Shown here one piece after another: positions 15,291 through 23,953 of a stretch of DNA of 39,539 nucleotides; the first letter of the stretch is position 1, and each line of letters begins with the position of its first letter. The translations under genes were made by a program, and so were the position numbers. Under the pieces are notes generated by a model, which did no database searches, had not been told where the DNA came from, and saw only the letters and a program-made list of their open reading frames with translations. Source of the DNA: Porphyrobacter sp. AAP82 (GTDB taxonomy: Bacteria > Pseudomonadota > Alphaproteobacteria > Sphingomonadales > Sphingomonadaceae); contig NZ_ANFX01000011.1 in assembly GCF_000331285.1 (NCBI RefSeq), forward strand, positions 1 to 39,539. The letters are read 5' to 3'.

Positions 15291-16270
15291 GACAGCGCCG
15301 TTACAGTGCCCCTGCCGGCAAAGGCAAACCAGGTTAGGATTTCATCGCCCACCCGCTTCGCCTCGGGGCCGAGTTGCCCGCCAAACGCGATGAACCGTTC
15401 CGGGAGGCGAGGCCTTGCGGGCCCGATTTCAGGGTTTTGCCGTGGTTCGGCTCGCCGCAGGAGCGTCTGCGGCGCGGGCTTGCCGCAAATGGCAAATGGG
15501 GCCGGCATTGCTGCCGACCCCACTCTCACCGGCGTGTGGATGGTCCCTCCGCTTGCCCGGCCTCCGGCGAACCTTCGGCCTCGCTTTGCGTCTGGGGCCA
15601 TGCTTGGCGCCCGATGTCTAGCCTCTCGCTGCCTGCGTCTTGCGACCGGCCCTGCCAGAGATTTGTCACCGGCGCTCGCGCCGGCATCCGGCCTTCGCTC
15701 CGGCTGGCTTGCGCGTCGCTCCGTCCGGCTTGCGCCTCGCCCAATTCGCCGCCGCGCCTTCGCTCCTGCCGAGGCCTCGTCCCTTTACCTTTTTGCCAGG
15801 GGCTGCGGCTGGGGGCTTTCGCCGTTCCGCTGCACTCGCCTCGGGCCAGGTTTTCGGCCTGTCCGGTGCCACCGCGTCGCTCCGACCCTTGGAGTGAGCC
15901 GACTTGCCTTTGGCCGAGGCCTCCTGCATGCCGTCTCCAGATCGGCGCGTGGACAGATGCCACCGCCACCCTCGGGATAAAATCTCCGGTAACTTCAAGG
16001 CTTTGCGGCCCTCCGTTCCCGTCACTTCCTATCCCGAAGACAAGTCGAAACTGCGCCTGAATCGGCGATCTGACAACATCGCGAAGGCGCAGTTTTCCAC
16101 TTCGGCGCGATTGGCCTGTGGACACGAGTGGATAAGTCAACGGCTCATCGCATTTGCTGCGAAACCGTCGCGCGAGCGGGAACGGATCCGCCTTCAAACT
16201 GTCATGATAAGGCCGCCGAACCGCTGCGCACACCGCAGCGACTCGGTTTTCCCCGGTCCCGATGGCGCAA
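15291..16270. other. Gene-poor 980-base region between RlpA-like gene and argG
   Basis: No gene that I can support. Open frames on both strands are made of Arg/Pro/Ser/Ala-rich sequence and overlap each other. On the minus strand about 15666-15935 reads as a very basic Lys/Arg/Ala/Pro-rich stretch (for example AAAPGKKVKGRGLGRSEG) resembling the disordered basic tails of RNA-binding enzymes, but no enzyme domain precedes it. Around 16093-16135 there are three DnaA-box-like 9-mers (listed). No tRNA or known structured RNA was recognised. Confidence 0.45.
16093..16135. promoter_or_regulatory. Cluster of DnaA-box-like 9-mers
   Basis: Compared with TTATCCACA: TTATCCACT on the minus strand (16127-16135, 8 of 9), GTGTCCACA on the minus strand (16117-16125, 7 of 9) and TTTTCCACT on the plus strand (16093-16101, 7 of 9). 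Three near matches within 43 bases is suggestive of DnaA binding, but the gene neighbourhood is not that of a known origin. Confidence 0.3.
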
Positions 16271-17491
16271 TCAGGCGTCCCGGTTGCGGCGCGACAGGAG
16301 GCGCAGGCGCAAGCCGTTCAGCTTGATGAAGCCTTCCGCGTCCTTCTGGTCATAGGCGCCGGCGTCATCCTCGAAAGTGACGTGAGCCTCCGAATAGAGC
16401 GAGAAGGGCGACTTGCGGCCGACTACGCTTGCCAGCCCCTTGTAGAGCTTCAGCCGCACGGTGCCGGTGACCTTGTCCTGCGAATGGTCGATTGCCGCCT
16501 GCAGCATCTCGCGCTCGGGGCTGAACCAGAAGCCGTTGTAGATGAGCTCGGCATATTTCGGCATCAGCTCGTCCTTCAAATGCGCCGCGCCGCGATCGAG
16601 GGTGATCTGCTCGATCCCGCGATGGGCGCGCGCGTAGATCTCTCCGCCCGGGGTCTCGTACATCCCGCGGCTCTTCATGCCGACAAAGCGGTTCTCGACC
16701 AGATCGAGCCGGCCGATGCCGTGCTTGCGGCCGAGTTCATTGAGCGCGGCGAGGAGTGTGGCGGGCGACATGGCCTCGCCGTTCAGGGCCACGCCGTCAC
16801 CCTTTGCAAAATCGAGCGTGATGTATTCGGGCGTATCGGGCGCGTCCTCTGGATTGACCGTGCGGCTGTAGACGTAGTCGGGGGTCTCCTCCCACGGATC
16901 CTCCAGCACCTTGCCTTCCGAAGAGGTGTGCAGCAGGTTCGCGTCGGTCGAAAACGGGCTTTCGCCGCGCTTGTCCCTGGGGACCTGGATCTGGTGCTTT
17001 TCGGCCCAGGCGATCAGCGCGGTGCGGCTGGTCAGATCCCATTCGCGCCACGGGGCGATCACCTTGATGTCGGGATCGAGCGCATAGGCCGAAAGCTCGA
17101 AGCGCACCTGGTCATTGCCCTTGCCGGTCGCGCCGTGGGCGATGAAATCGGCGCCGGTCTGGTGCGCGATCTCGACCAGGCGCTTGGAGATCAGCGGCCG
17201 CGCGATCGAGGTGCCGAGCAGGTAGTCGCCTTCATAGCGGGCATTGGCGCGCATCATCGGGAAGACGAAATCGCGCACGAATTCCTCGCGCACGTCCTCG
17301 ATGAAGATGTGGTCGTCAGGAATGCCCATGGCGCGGGCCTTGGCGCGGGCGGGTTCGATCTCCTCGCCCTGGCCGAGGTCGGCGGTGAAGGTCACGACCT
17401 CGAGCCCGCGCTCGACGCTCAGCCACTTGGCGATGACGCTCGTATCGAGACCGCCCGAATAGGCGAGGACGACTTTCTGGGGCTGGGCCAT
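16271..17491 (-). CDS. argG: Argininosuccinate synthase
   Basis: 406 residues from the ATG at 17491 (an open extension upstream is Arg/Ala/Pro-rich and not conserved; AAGGA lies about 10 bases before this ATG). It joins citrulline and aspartate with ATP in the penultimate step of arginine synthesis. The P-loop of N-type ATP pyrophosphatases AYSGGLDTS is at residues 10-18; [22 protein letters not shown] and [16 protein letters not shown] are all characteristic, as is SMKS-like [15 protein letters not shown]. Length and order match the family. Monocistronic as far as seen; argH is not adjacent. Confidence 0.98.
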   Translation of the reverse strand: MAQPQKVVLAYSGGLDTSVIAKWLSVERGLEVVTFTADLGQGEEIEPARAKARAMGIPDDHIFIEDVREEFVRDFVFPMMRANARYEGDYLLGTSIARPLISKRLVEIAHQTGADFIAHGATGKGNDQVRFELSAYALDPDIKVIAPWREWDLTSRTALIAWAEKHQIQVPRDKRGESPFSTDANLLHTSSEGKVLEDPWEETPDYVYSRTVNPEDAPDTPEYITLDFAKGDGVALNGEAMSPATLLAALNELGRKHGIGRLDLVENRFVGMKSRGMYETPGGEIYARAHRGIEQITLDRGAAHLKDELMPKYAELIYNGFWFSPEREMLQAAIDHSQDKVTGTVRLKLYKGLASVVGRKSPFSLYSEAHVTFEDDAGAYDQKDAEGFIKLNGLRLRLLSRRNRDA

Positions 17492-17692
17492 GGGAGGGGT
17501 TCCTTGGGAATGATGTGGCGCGCCCCTAACAGCGCGGGGGCCAGGGGGCAATCGCGCTTTCGCCGCGCCTGCCGCCCGCGCCCTGGGGCGGACCACTTGG
17601 CAATCGCGCGGCAGGAATTACCCGATAGGCACCGCGCGCCGCGGCTCTTTCGGGCGCGGGCACGGGGGGCGATCTCGGTTTACGTCATCGCC

Positions 17693-17965
17693 GTGTTGCC
17701 GCTGATCGGGATCTTCGCCCGTCACGAGCGGAGCTTCGGTCCGGTGCGCGGCGGGCGCACCGTGCCGCGCCTGCGCGCGGTCTTTGGCGTGCTGGCGATC
17801 TGTGCCGGGCTTGGCGCGACTGCGGGGCTGACCATCACCAGTCCCGACAGCCTCTCGGGCATCCGCTGGTGGGTGATCGCGCTCCCGTTGGCGGGCGCTG
17901 CGCTGATGGGCTTTGGCCCGGTCTACCGCCCGCGGCAGAAGCCCGGCGCGCACGAGATGGGCTAG
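17693..17965 (+). CDS. Small membrane protein, unknown
   Basis: About 90 residues from a GTG at 17693, divergent from argG and ending 4 bases into the convergent cfa gene. Two clear hydrophobic helices (LRAVFGVLAICAGLGATAGL and WWVIALPLAGAALMGFGP) and a hydrophobic N-terminus suggest an inner-membrane protein with a short basic tail. A TTG at 17597, preceded by GGGGCGGA, would add 32 residues and complete the first hydrophobic stretch. No family recognised. It may also be a fortuitous frame, hence the modest confidence. Confidence 0.45.
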   Translation: MLPLIGIFARHERSFGPVRGGRTVPRLRAVFGVLAICAGLGATAGLTITSPDSLSGIRWWVIALPLAGAALMGFGPVYRPRQKPGAHEMG

Positions 17966-19188
17966 GCCTTCAGCAGATAGTCCCGCGTGATCGGCAGGGC
18001 GCGGCGCGAGCGGACGTACTGGATCTGGTAATTGCCCATGCCCCCATGCTCGAACACGGTCGCCGCGCCCGCGAGGTAGAACGTCCACATCCGGAAGAAC
18101 TTCTCGTCATAGAGCGCAATGATTGTCTCGCGGTGCTCCATGCACCTGGCATACCAGGCGCGGATGGTGCGCGCGTAGTGGAGGCGCAGCGTCTCGATGT
18201 CGCTGGCGATGAGGCGGACCTTCTCGGAGGCCGCGAGCGTCTCGGAGAGCGCGGGGATATAGCCGCCCGGGAAGATGTATTTGCGGGTGAAGGCATCGGT
18301 GGTGCCGGGTGGGCCGAAGCGGCCGATGGTGTGGAGAAGCATCACCCCGTCCTGCGCCAGCAGCCTTGCGCAGGCCTCGAAAAAGGCGCCGAATTGCGCG
18401 CGCCCGACATGTTCGAACATGCCGACCGAGACGATCCGGTCGAACTTGCGGCCCGCAGCGGCGGTGTCGCGGTAATCCTCGAGGCTGATCGTCACCCGGT
18501 CCGCGACGCCCGCCTCGCACACCCGCTGGCGGGCGAGCATTGCCTGTTCTTCCGAAAGCGTGATGCCGGTGACACGGACATTGTGCGCGCGCGCCAGATG
18601 GATCGCCATCCCGCCCCAGCCGCAGCCGATGTCGAGCACGTCCTGCCCGGGCTCGAGGAGCAGCTTCTTCGCGATGTGCCTGAGCTTGGCTTCCTGCGCG
18701 TCGGCGAGCGACGTCACGCCCTCGGCCCAGTAGGCGCAGGAATATTGCCAGTGCTCGGCATCGAGCATCAGCGCGTAGAGATCATTCCCGATGTCGTAAT
18801 GGTGGGCGACATTGCGCTTCGATCCGATCCGGTTGTTGATCTGTTCGGCAGCAAAGCTCGCCTTGTTGACGAGGTGCTTGAGCCGGCTCGGGCGCAGGGT
18901 GTTGTCGCCGCGTTCCCAGCGGTCGTTCATCCTCAGCAGGCCGACGAGGCCGAGCACGTCGCCTTCCTCGATGAGCAGACGCCCGTCGATGAAGGCCTCC
19001 GCCGCGCCCAATCGCGGATCGAGCATGATGTCCCGAGGCACCGCATTGTCGGTGAAGCGCAGAACGATTTCGGGGAAGCCCGCCGCGCTCGAGCCATAGG
19101 TGCTGGCCGACCCGTCGGCAAACACGACGCCGAGGCGCCCCTGCCTGACGGCGCGGGCAAGAAATCGGTCGAGGATGGGCTTGCTCAT
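17962..19188 (-). CDS. cfa: Cyclopropane-fatty-acyl-phospholipid synthase
   Basis: 408 residues from the ATG at 19188, which has AAGGAG directly upstream; an upstream in-frame extension is unlikely. It methylenates cis double bonds of membrane phospholipids using S-adenosylmethionine. The SAM site VLDIGCGWGG is at residues 184-193; NVAHHYDIGNDLY (126-138), YSCAYW (149-154), SVGMFEHVG, FPGGYIP and the C-terminal WTFYLAGAATVFEHGGMGNYQ are the typical Cfa blocks. The N-terminal domain (1-120) is the usual lipid-binding part. It lies divergent to the DUF1801 gene and is typically induced in stationary phase or acid stress in other bacteria; nothing in this sequence shows that directly. Confidence 0.95.
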   Translation of the reverse strand: MSKPILDRFLARAVRQGRLGVVFADGSASTYGSSAAGFPEIVLRFTDNAVPRDIMLDPRLGAAEAFIDGRLLIEEGDVLGLVGLLRMNDRWERGDNTLRPSRLKHLVNKASFAAEQINNRIGSKRNVAHHYDIGNDLYALMLDAEHWQYSCAYWAEGVTSLADAQEAKLRHIAKKLLLEPGQDVLDIGCGWGGMAIHLARAHNVRVTGITLSEEQAMLARQRVCEAGVADRVTISLEDYRDTAAAGRKFDRIVSVGMFEHVGRAQFGAFFEACARLLAQDGVMLLHTIGRFGPPGTTDAFTRKYIFPGGYIPALSETLAASEKVRLIASDIETLRLHYARTIRAWYARCMEHRETIIALYDEKFFRMWTFYLAGAATVFEHGGMGNYQIQYVRSRRALPITRDYLLKA

Positions 19189-19271
19189 GATGCTCCTTTC
19201 TAGGATGCTTGCGAGGGTCGGCCTGGCCGGGAGCGCGGCTTCCGGAAAATCATCGACCTGGAGGGCAGCTG

Positions 19272-19706
19272 ATGGGCGACGGGAAGACGACAATCACCGA
19301 TGTTGCGGCCCATACCTTCATCGAGGGAGTCGAGCCGCCGGCCAAGCGCGAGGATGCCCGCGTGCTCGATGCGCTGTTCCGCAAGGTGACCGGCGAGACG
19401 CCCCGGATGTGGGGGCCGACGATCATCGGCTACGGCGAATATTCCACAACCTATGATAGCGGCCGCAAGGTCCACTCACTGCGCGTCGGTTTCTCGCCGA
19501 GGAAGGCGAAGCATTCGCTCTATCTGTCGGCAGGCTGCCACACCCCCGAGGACGAGGCGCGCCGCACCGAAGCGCTGGGGCGGCTGGGCAAGTTCAGCCA
19601 GGGGGCGAGCTGCATTTACGTGAACAAGCTCGCCGACATCGACCTCGCCGTGCTCGAGGCAATGATCGCGGACGGCTGGGCGGCGTCACTGCGCGACCTG
19701 CCATAA
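19272..19706 (+). CDS. DUF1801 domain protein
   Basis: 144 residues from the ATG at 19272 (GGAGG nearby upstream). The DUF1801 signature is seen as VLDALFRKVTGETPRMWGPT, IIGYGEYSTTYDSGRK, and VGFSPRKAKHSLYLSAG, then LGKFSQGASCIYVNKLADID near the end. This family has the YdhG/YjbR-like fold, is cytosolic and of unknown biochemical role. It stands alone between the divergent cfa gene and the convergent molybdoenzyme operon. Confidence 0.88.
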   Translation: MGDGKTTITDVAAHTFIEGVEPPAKREDARVLDALFRKVTGETPRMWGPTIIGYGEYSTTYDSGRKVHSLRVGFSPRKAKHSLYLSAGCHTPEDEARRTEALGRLGKFSQGASCIYVNKLADIDLAVLEAMIADGWAASLRDLP

Positions 19707-19716
19707 GAAAGGCGCG

Positions 19717-20466
19717 TCACACCCCGGCGTACCACTGGTAGCCGGCGTAATCCTCCCAGAAGCCGCCGCCGCCCTGACCGATCTGCTCGAAGCTCGTGAC
19801 CGCCTCGATCGCCTGGACATATTTCGCCTGCTTGTAGCCCAGCTGCCGCTCGATCCGCATGCGGTAGGGCGCGCCGTTCTTTTCGGGCAGCGGCTCGCCG
19901 TTCAGCGCATGGGCGATGATCGTCTGCGGGTGATAGGCGTCGACCATGTCGATGCTCTCGTAATAGGGCTGGCCGCGGTAGAGATCGGCGCAGCGGAAGA
20001 CGATGAACCTCGCCTCCTTCCGGACCTTCGCCATGTCGAGCAGGTGGCCGAGCTGCACTCCCTGCCATTCGCCGATCGCGCTCCAGCCTTCGACGCAGTC
20101 GTGGCGGGTGATCTGGGTGCGTTGGGGCAGTCCCTTGACCTCGGCAAGGCTCAATGCGAGCGGCTTGTCGACCAGCCCGCGCACTTCCAGCTTCCAGTCG
20201 GCAAAGCCCTGGGCGAGCTGGTCCTGGTAGAAGGGGTCGGCGACCGTCACCGAGCCGTTTCCGCGGAAGGTGGGCGAGCGCTGGTCGGGGCGGAACTCCT
20301 TGGCCAGCCCCTGCTTGCCCGCCAGCGCGCGGTGGAGCACGCGGTGGCCGTCTTCGGCGGCCTTGAACACCTCCTGCGTGGTCTCGCTGTCGTTGATCCG
20401 GGCGCAGGCCGAGGCGCCGAGGGCGGCCATGCCGGCAAGCAGCGAACGGCGCGGCAGGTCAGCCAT
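19717..20466 (-). CDS. Molybdopterin-dependent sulfite-oxidase-fold protein, exported
   Basis: 249 residues. The N-terminus has a twin-arginine type signal (LPRRSLLAG) and ASAC at residues 18-21, which could be a lipobox, so export by Tat to the periplasm with possible lipidation is expected. The catalytic domain carries the molybdenum-ligand Cys in TRHDCVEGWSAIGEW (C124), followed by IVFRCADLY, LPEKNGAPYRMRIERQLGYK and KYVQAIE, the usual order of the oxidoreductase molybdopterin-binding (YedY/sulfite oxidase) family. It lacks the C-terminal dimerisation domain of eukaryotic sulfite oxidase. The start overlaps the upstream cytochrome gene by 8 bases. YedY-like enzymes reduce methionine sulfoxide or similar; the true substrate here is not known. 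Confidence 0.88.
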   Translation of the reverse strand: MADLPRRSLLAGMAALGASACARINDSETTQEVFKAAEDGHRVLHRALAGKQGLAKEFRPDQRSPTFRGNGSVTVADPFYQDQLAQGFADWKLEVRGLVDKPLALSLAEVKGLPQRTQITRHDCVEGWSAIGEWQGVQLGHLLDMAKVRKEARFIVFRCADLYRGQPYYESIDMVDAYHPQTIIAHALNGEPLPEKNGAPYRMRIERQLGYKQAKYVQAIEAVTSFEQIGQGGGGFWEDYAGYQWYAGV

Positions 20467-21187
20467 GGGCAGGCACTCCTTCTTGGGCAGCGGGGAGGTT
20501 TTCGGGCTGGGGAGGGGGCGGCGGATCGCGATCGTCGCGCTTGCCCCCGGTGACCATCTCGAGGATCAGCCGCCAGTCGGTGACGGCGAGGAGGATGTGG
20601 ATCACGAAGAAGCCGAAAATGCCCCAGGCGGCGATGAAGTGCAGCGAGCGCGCGCTCTGGCGGCCGGCGAACAGGTCGACGAGCCACGGTGCATAACCGC
20701 CCGATCCCGGGCTGATTGCAAGGCCGCTCAGCAGCATCAGTGGCAGGAGCACGCCGAAGACGCCGCCGTAGAGGATCTTCTGGACCGGGTTGTAGCCGTG
20801 ATGCGCGCCTGCGCCCGCGCCCGAATGCGCCTTGATCGAAGCGATCACCGCGCCCGGCGTCCAGTCCCGGGGCGCGGTCATCAGGTCGCGGCGGAAGTGG
20901 CCGTTCCACAGCATCGCGATCCAGATGAACAGCACGCCGATGCCGAAGGGCCAGGCCATGGTGATGTGCCAGTCGCGCGCCAATGCGAGGTTGTAATGCC
21001 CCGGGATCGTCGCCCAGCCCGGAAAGCGGATCACGTGGAGCCAGGCGTCGGCCGGGTCGAAGCCGTAATGGCCCCAATAGAGATGCCGGTGAGCGTTGGA
21101 GATGTTGAGCCCGCTCATGAACAGCACGATGATCGCGATCGCGTTCACCCAGTGCCACAGACGGGTCGAAAGCGCGTGCTTGGTCAT
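20459..21187 (-). CDS. b-type cytochrome (cytochrome b561/Ni-Fe hydrogenase b subunit family), membrane partner of the molybdoenzyme
   Basis: 242 residues with four to five transmembrane helices (WVNAIAIIVLFMSGL, WPFGIGVLFIWIAMLW, LYGGVFGVLLPLMLLSGLAI, HFIAAWGIFGFFVIHILLAV). Candidate haem-ligand His residues are in LWHWVN, HYNLALARDWHI, SLHFIAAW and VIHILLAV. The C-terminal tail is Pro-rich and cytoplasmic or periplasmic. It is coupled to the downstream molybdoenzyme (8-base overlap), so it most likely feeds electrons from quinol to it. This is a different protein family from MsrQ, the usual membrane partner of YedY. Confidence 0.85.
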   Translation of the reverse strand: MTKHALSTRLWHWVNAIAIIVLFMSGLNISNAHRHLYWGHYGFDPADAWLHVIRFPGWATIPGHYNLALARDWHITMAWPFGIGVLFIWIAMLWNGHFRRDLMTAPRDWTPGAVIASIKAHSGAGAGAHHGYNPVQKILYGGVFGVLLPLMLLSGLAISPGSGGYAPWLVDLFAGRQSARSLHFIAAWGIFGFFVIHILLAVTDWRLILEMVTGGKRDDRDPPPPPQPENLPAAQEGVPAHG

Positions 21188-22008
21188 TCCTTGTCTCCCC
21201 CGGCCCCGTCGCGCGCCAGCCAGATCACGTCGCGCGGCTGGTCGAGCAGGTGCTGGCCGCTGTCGATGAACAGGCTCTGCCCGCTGGCGAGCGCGCCGCC
21301 GGCGAGAAACAGCGCGGCCTCGGCGATCTCGTCAGGCCCGGTCTTGCGACCGAGGAGGTTCATGCGGTGCGAAATCTCGGTCTCCTCCTCGCGCTGGTCG
21401 TGGCTCGCAAGCACGGCCCCCGGGGCAAGGCCATAGGCGCGCACGTTCCCCGCTCCATTGGGCCCTTCGAAATTCCCCTTGGCGAGCATGCCGATGGTGG
21501 CTGCCAGCGCGTGCTTGGACATGGTGTAACTGAAAAAATCGGGGTTCGCATTCTCGATTTTCATGTCCGTGACGTTGATCACGGCGCGCACGGCGTCGTG
21601 CCCGGCGGTGAGGGCGAGAAAGGCCTGGGCGAGCCTGGCTGGGGCAAGCGCGTTGATCTGCATCGCCGCCCGGTTCGTCGCCGGGTCGAGGCCGGTTACA
21701 CTGTCATAATCAAAGACCGAGGCCGAATTGACGAGGCACCGCCAGCCGGGAAGCCTTGCGGCAAGCTCGGTGACGGCAGCGACGGCGGCCTCGTCATCGG
21801 CAAGGTCGAAGCCGATCACCGCGGCGCTGGGCAGCGTCGCGGCCAGTGCCTCGGCGGCGTTGGCGGAGCTCTTGTAATGGATCACCGTGTGCCAGCCCGC
21901 AGCGGCAAAGCGGCGCGTGATCGCCGCGCCGATACGGGTCGCCCCGCCGGTCACGAGAACGGCGGGGCGAGGGGTGCTGGTTGTGCTGCTGTCAGGGGAG
22001 AGGGGCAT
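21184..22008 (-). CDS. SDR oxidoreductase, pteridine reductase/FolM-like
   Basis: 274 residues from the ATG at 22008; the longer open frame upstream is merely the shadow of the next gene. The cofactor motif is TGGATRIG (20-27), the TGxxxRxG form that marks pteridine reductases (PTR1, FolM) rather than the usual TGxxxGxG. NSASVF (94-99) and the catalytic YTMSK (Y161, K165) are present, with APGAVL in the later loop. It would reduce a dihydropterin or related substrate with NADPH in the cytosol. It is first gene of the operon and overlaps the cytochrome start by 4 bases (ATGA), so linkage to the molybdopterin enzyme downstream is notable. A general SDR function cannot be excluded. Confidence 0.8.
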   Translation of the reverse strand: MPLSPDSSTTSTPRPAVLVTGGATRIGAAITRRFAAAGWHTVIHYKSSANAAEALAATLPSAAVIGFDLADDEAAVAAVTELAARLPGWRCLVNSASVFDYDSVTGLDPATNRAAMQINALAPARLAQAFLALTAGHDAVRAVINVTDMKIENANPDFFSYTMSKHALAATIGMLAKGNFEGPNGAGNVRAYGLAPGAVLASHDQREEETEISHRMNLLGRKTGPDEIAEAALFLAGGALASGQSLFIDSGQHLLDQPRDVIWLARDGAGGDKE

Positions 22009-22081
22009 GCCAGCAGCGCTAACAGGCAGGGGCGCGCGCTTCAATCGGGGAGAGCGAGGGGACGCGCGCGCCCCACGGGCA

Positions 22082-22516
22082 TCAGCGGCAGCGCAGCTCC
22101 CCGCGGTCGATCTCGCGGCCCAGAAGGCCGCCGCCGATCGCGCCGAGGACGGTGCCGACCGTGCGGTCGCCGCGGGTGTCGATGGTGCGGCCGAGCAGCG
22201 CGCCGACCCCGGCGCGGATGACAAGGCCCGTCGTCCCGTTGTCGCGGCGGCAATAGTAGCGGTCACCGTCGCGCCAGATGCGGTCGCCGCGGCTTAGGCG
22301 GCGCGGCTCGTAATAGCGGCCGCGGTCGTCATAGATGCGGTCACGCTTGCGCTTGCGGTGCGCGGCGGTGTCGTCGCCCGGCAGCGAGCTGGCCTCAAGG
22401 CCCGCAAAGGCGGACGGGGCGCTCGGCGCAGGGCGCGCCAGCGGCGCGGCCTCGGCGGGGATCGCCATCGGCAGCGTCATGGCTCCGGCGGCGAGGATGA
22501 GAGCAAATGTCTTCAC
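22082..22516 (-). CDS. Glycine-zipper 2TM envelope protein, paralogue A
   Basis: 144 residues. A signal peptide (MKTFALILAAGAMTLPMAIP, cut after AEA) leads into an Ala/Pro-rich segment, a very basic middle (HRKRKRDRIYDDRGRYY) and a C-terminal glycine-zipper region GAGVGALLGRTIDTRGDRT-like with LGAIGGGLLGREIDRGE. The block DGDRYYCRRDNGTTGLVI is shared with the next gene. Such proteins are small outer-membrane-associated proteins related to the RcnB/17-kDa antigen type. Ends in Cys-Arg, with two Cys residues that may pair. Confidence 0.85.
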   Translation of the reverse strand: MKTFALILAAGAMTLPMAIPAEAAPLARPAPSAPSAFAGLEASSLPGDDTAAHRKRKRDRIYDDRGRYYEPRRLSRGDRIWRDGDRYYCRRDNGTTGLVIRAGVGALLGRTIDTRGDRTVGTVLGAIGGGLLGREIDRGELRCR

Positions 22517-22700
22517 GGCAGTTCTCCTTTCGGTTTGCCTGCGTTCGTAAGGGTATGGCTGGCATGGCCCCGCCAGCAGGGGAAGGAGGCGGGCGGCGGA
22601 GCGGGTATCCGGAGCGCCGGATACCCGCCTGCCATCAGCCTGCCGTCTTTTCCTGACGCGGTTTCGGCGCCGTCAAATGTTCCATCTGACTGGATACCGC

Positions 22701-23177
22701 TTAGCGGCAGCGCGCCTCGCCGCGATCCACCTCGCGGCCGAGCAGACCGCCACCGATCGCGCCGAGCAGCGTGCCGAGCGAACGGTCGCCGCGGGTGTCG
22801 ATGGTGCGGCCCAGCAATGCGCCGCCGATCGCGCCGACCACCAGGCCGGTGGTGCCGTCATCGCGGCGGCAGTGGTAGCGGCCATCCTCGCCGCGCCACA
22901 CGCGGTCGCGGCGGCTCAGGCGGCGGTCGCGCTGCCAGTCGCGGCGATCGTCGCGCCAGCCGCGGCGCTCACCCCGCCAGTCGCGGCGGTCGCGGCGCCA
23001 GTCGTGGTCATCGTCGTCCCAGTCGTCATCGCCATAGGCGGCGACGGGGGCATAGGCGGGGGCGGCGCTGTGGCTGGCGAACGGCGGCGAGGGGGCGCCG
23101 GGCAGCTCGGCAGCCTGCACCGGAGCGGCGAAGGCAGCCATCGAACCGGCGGCGGCAAGCAGGGCGAGGTGTTTCAT
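22701..23177 (-). CDS. Glycine-zipper 2TM envelope protein, paralogue B with Arg/Trp/Asp repeats
   Basis: 158 residues, clearly related to the neighbouring gene: same signal peptide type (MKHLALLAAAGSMAAFAAP, then VQA), same CRRDDGTTGLVVGAIGGALL, RTIDTRGDRSLGTLLGAIGG and LLGREVDRGEARCR C-terminus. It differs by a central acid stretch (GDDDWDDDDHDW) followed by about six imperfect repeats built on R-R-D-W-x (RRDWRGERRGWRDDRRDWQR). Exported to the envelope. The two genes lie in tandem 184 bases apart, so each probably has its own promoter. Function unknown. Confidence 0.87.
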   Translation of the reverse strand: MKHLALLAAAGSMAAFAAPVQAAELPGAPSPPFASHSAAPAYAPVAAYGDDDWDDDDHDWRRDRRDWRGERRGWRDDRRDWQRDRRLSRRDRVWRGEDGRYHCRRDDGTTGLVVGAIGGALLGRTIDTRGDRSLGTLLGAIGGGLLGREVDRGEARCR

Positions 23178-23311
23178 GATCCGTATCCTTGTGGCGGCTC
23201 CCCGATGGAGCCTCGCTGTTATCGTTCATCAAACTCGAATGCTGTATGAACGGCACAGTGGGGAAACGGTTCAGGTTCGGCGCCTATTCCCGCCTTCCCT
23301 CCAGATCGCGA

Positions 23312-23953
23312 TCATTTCTGCCAAGCTGCTGCTTTTGCGCGCAGTTTCGGGCTGAGCGGGGCGAGGGCGGCGAGCGCGGCGCGTTCCTGGGGTGTTGCCT
23401 TGCCGGCCACCAGTGCGCGGAACACCCGCGCGACGCTCCAATCCTGCGCGCCGAGCGACACCCTTTCGAGCGAATCGCCTCGCGACACTTCACCCGGCTC
23501 GATCACGCGGAAATACCACCCGCAGCGGCCCGAGCGGATGATCGCGGCGACCATGCCCTTGTGGCCGAAGCGGTGCTCGATCTTCCAGCACGGCTGGCGC
23601 GGCTGGCTGACCTCGATCAACGCAGTCCCGCAGCGGAAGCGGTCGCCGATATGGACGTGCTCCTCGGTCAGCCCGCGCACCGCGAGGTTCGAGCCGAAGC
23701 CGCCGGGCTCTTCCAGCGCCGGATGATCGCCGATCTCGCCCCGCCACCAGTCATGGTGATCGAGCGGATAGAGGTGGAGCGCCATCTCCGGCCCGCCATG
23801 GCCACGCCGGTCGGCCTGTTCGTCGGGTGCGAGGCCCTCGGCGTGGATCTGGACCGGACCCTCCTGCGGGCGCTTCTGGATCGCGCTGGTTTCGGCGCCC
23901 AGAAAGGGGCGGGCGGTGCCGGCGCAGACGGCTTCGATGGTCCAGCGGGTCAT
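23312..23953 (-). CDS. MOSC domain protein (YiiM-like)
   Basis: 213 residues from the ATG at 23953, which overlaps the stop of the upstream methyltransferase gene by 4 bases. Beta-rich MOSC domain with GHGGPEMALHLYPLDHH (51-67), GFGSNLAVRGLTEEHVHIGD (85-104) and EVSQPRQPCWKIEHRFG (114-130); C122 is the candidate molybdenum-cofactor ligand. This is the YiiM subgroup, which in E. coli reduces N-hydroxylated base analogues such as 6-N-hydroxylaminopurine. A C-terminal extension (VFRALVAGKATPQERAALAA) is typical of this subgroup. Acts in the cytosol. Confidence 0.9.
   Translation of the reverse strand: MTRWTIEAVCAGTARPFLGAETSAIQKRPQEGPVQIHAEGLAPDEQADRRGHGGPEMALHLYPLDHHDWWRGEIGDHPALEEPGGFGSNLAVRGLTEEHVHIGDRFRCGTALIEVSQPRQPCWKIEHRFGHKGMVAAIIRSGRCGWYFRVIEPGEVSRGDSLERVSLGAQDWSVARVFRALVAGKATPQERAALAALAPLSPKLRAKAAAWQK

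Noticed and set aside
15526..16233. Long minus-strand open frame in the gene-poor region
   Set aside because: Arg/Gly/Ser-rich translation without a recognisable domain, overlapped by equally long frames on both strands, as expected in GC-rich non-coding DNA.
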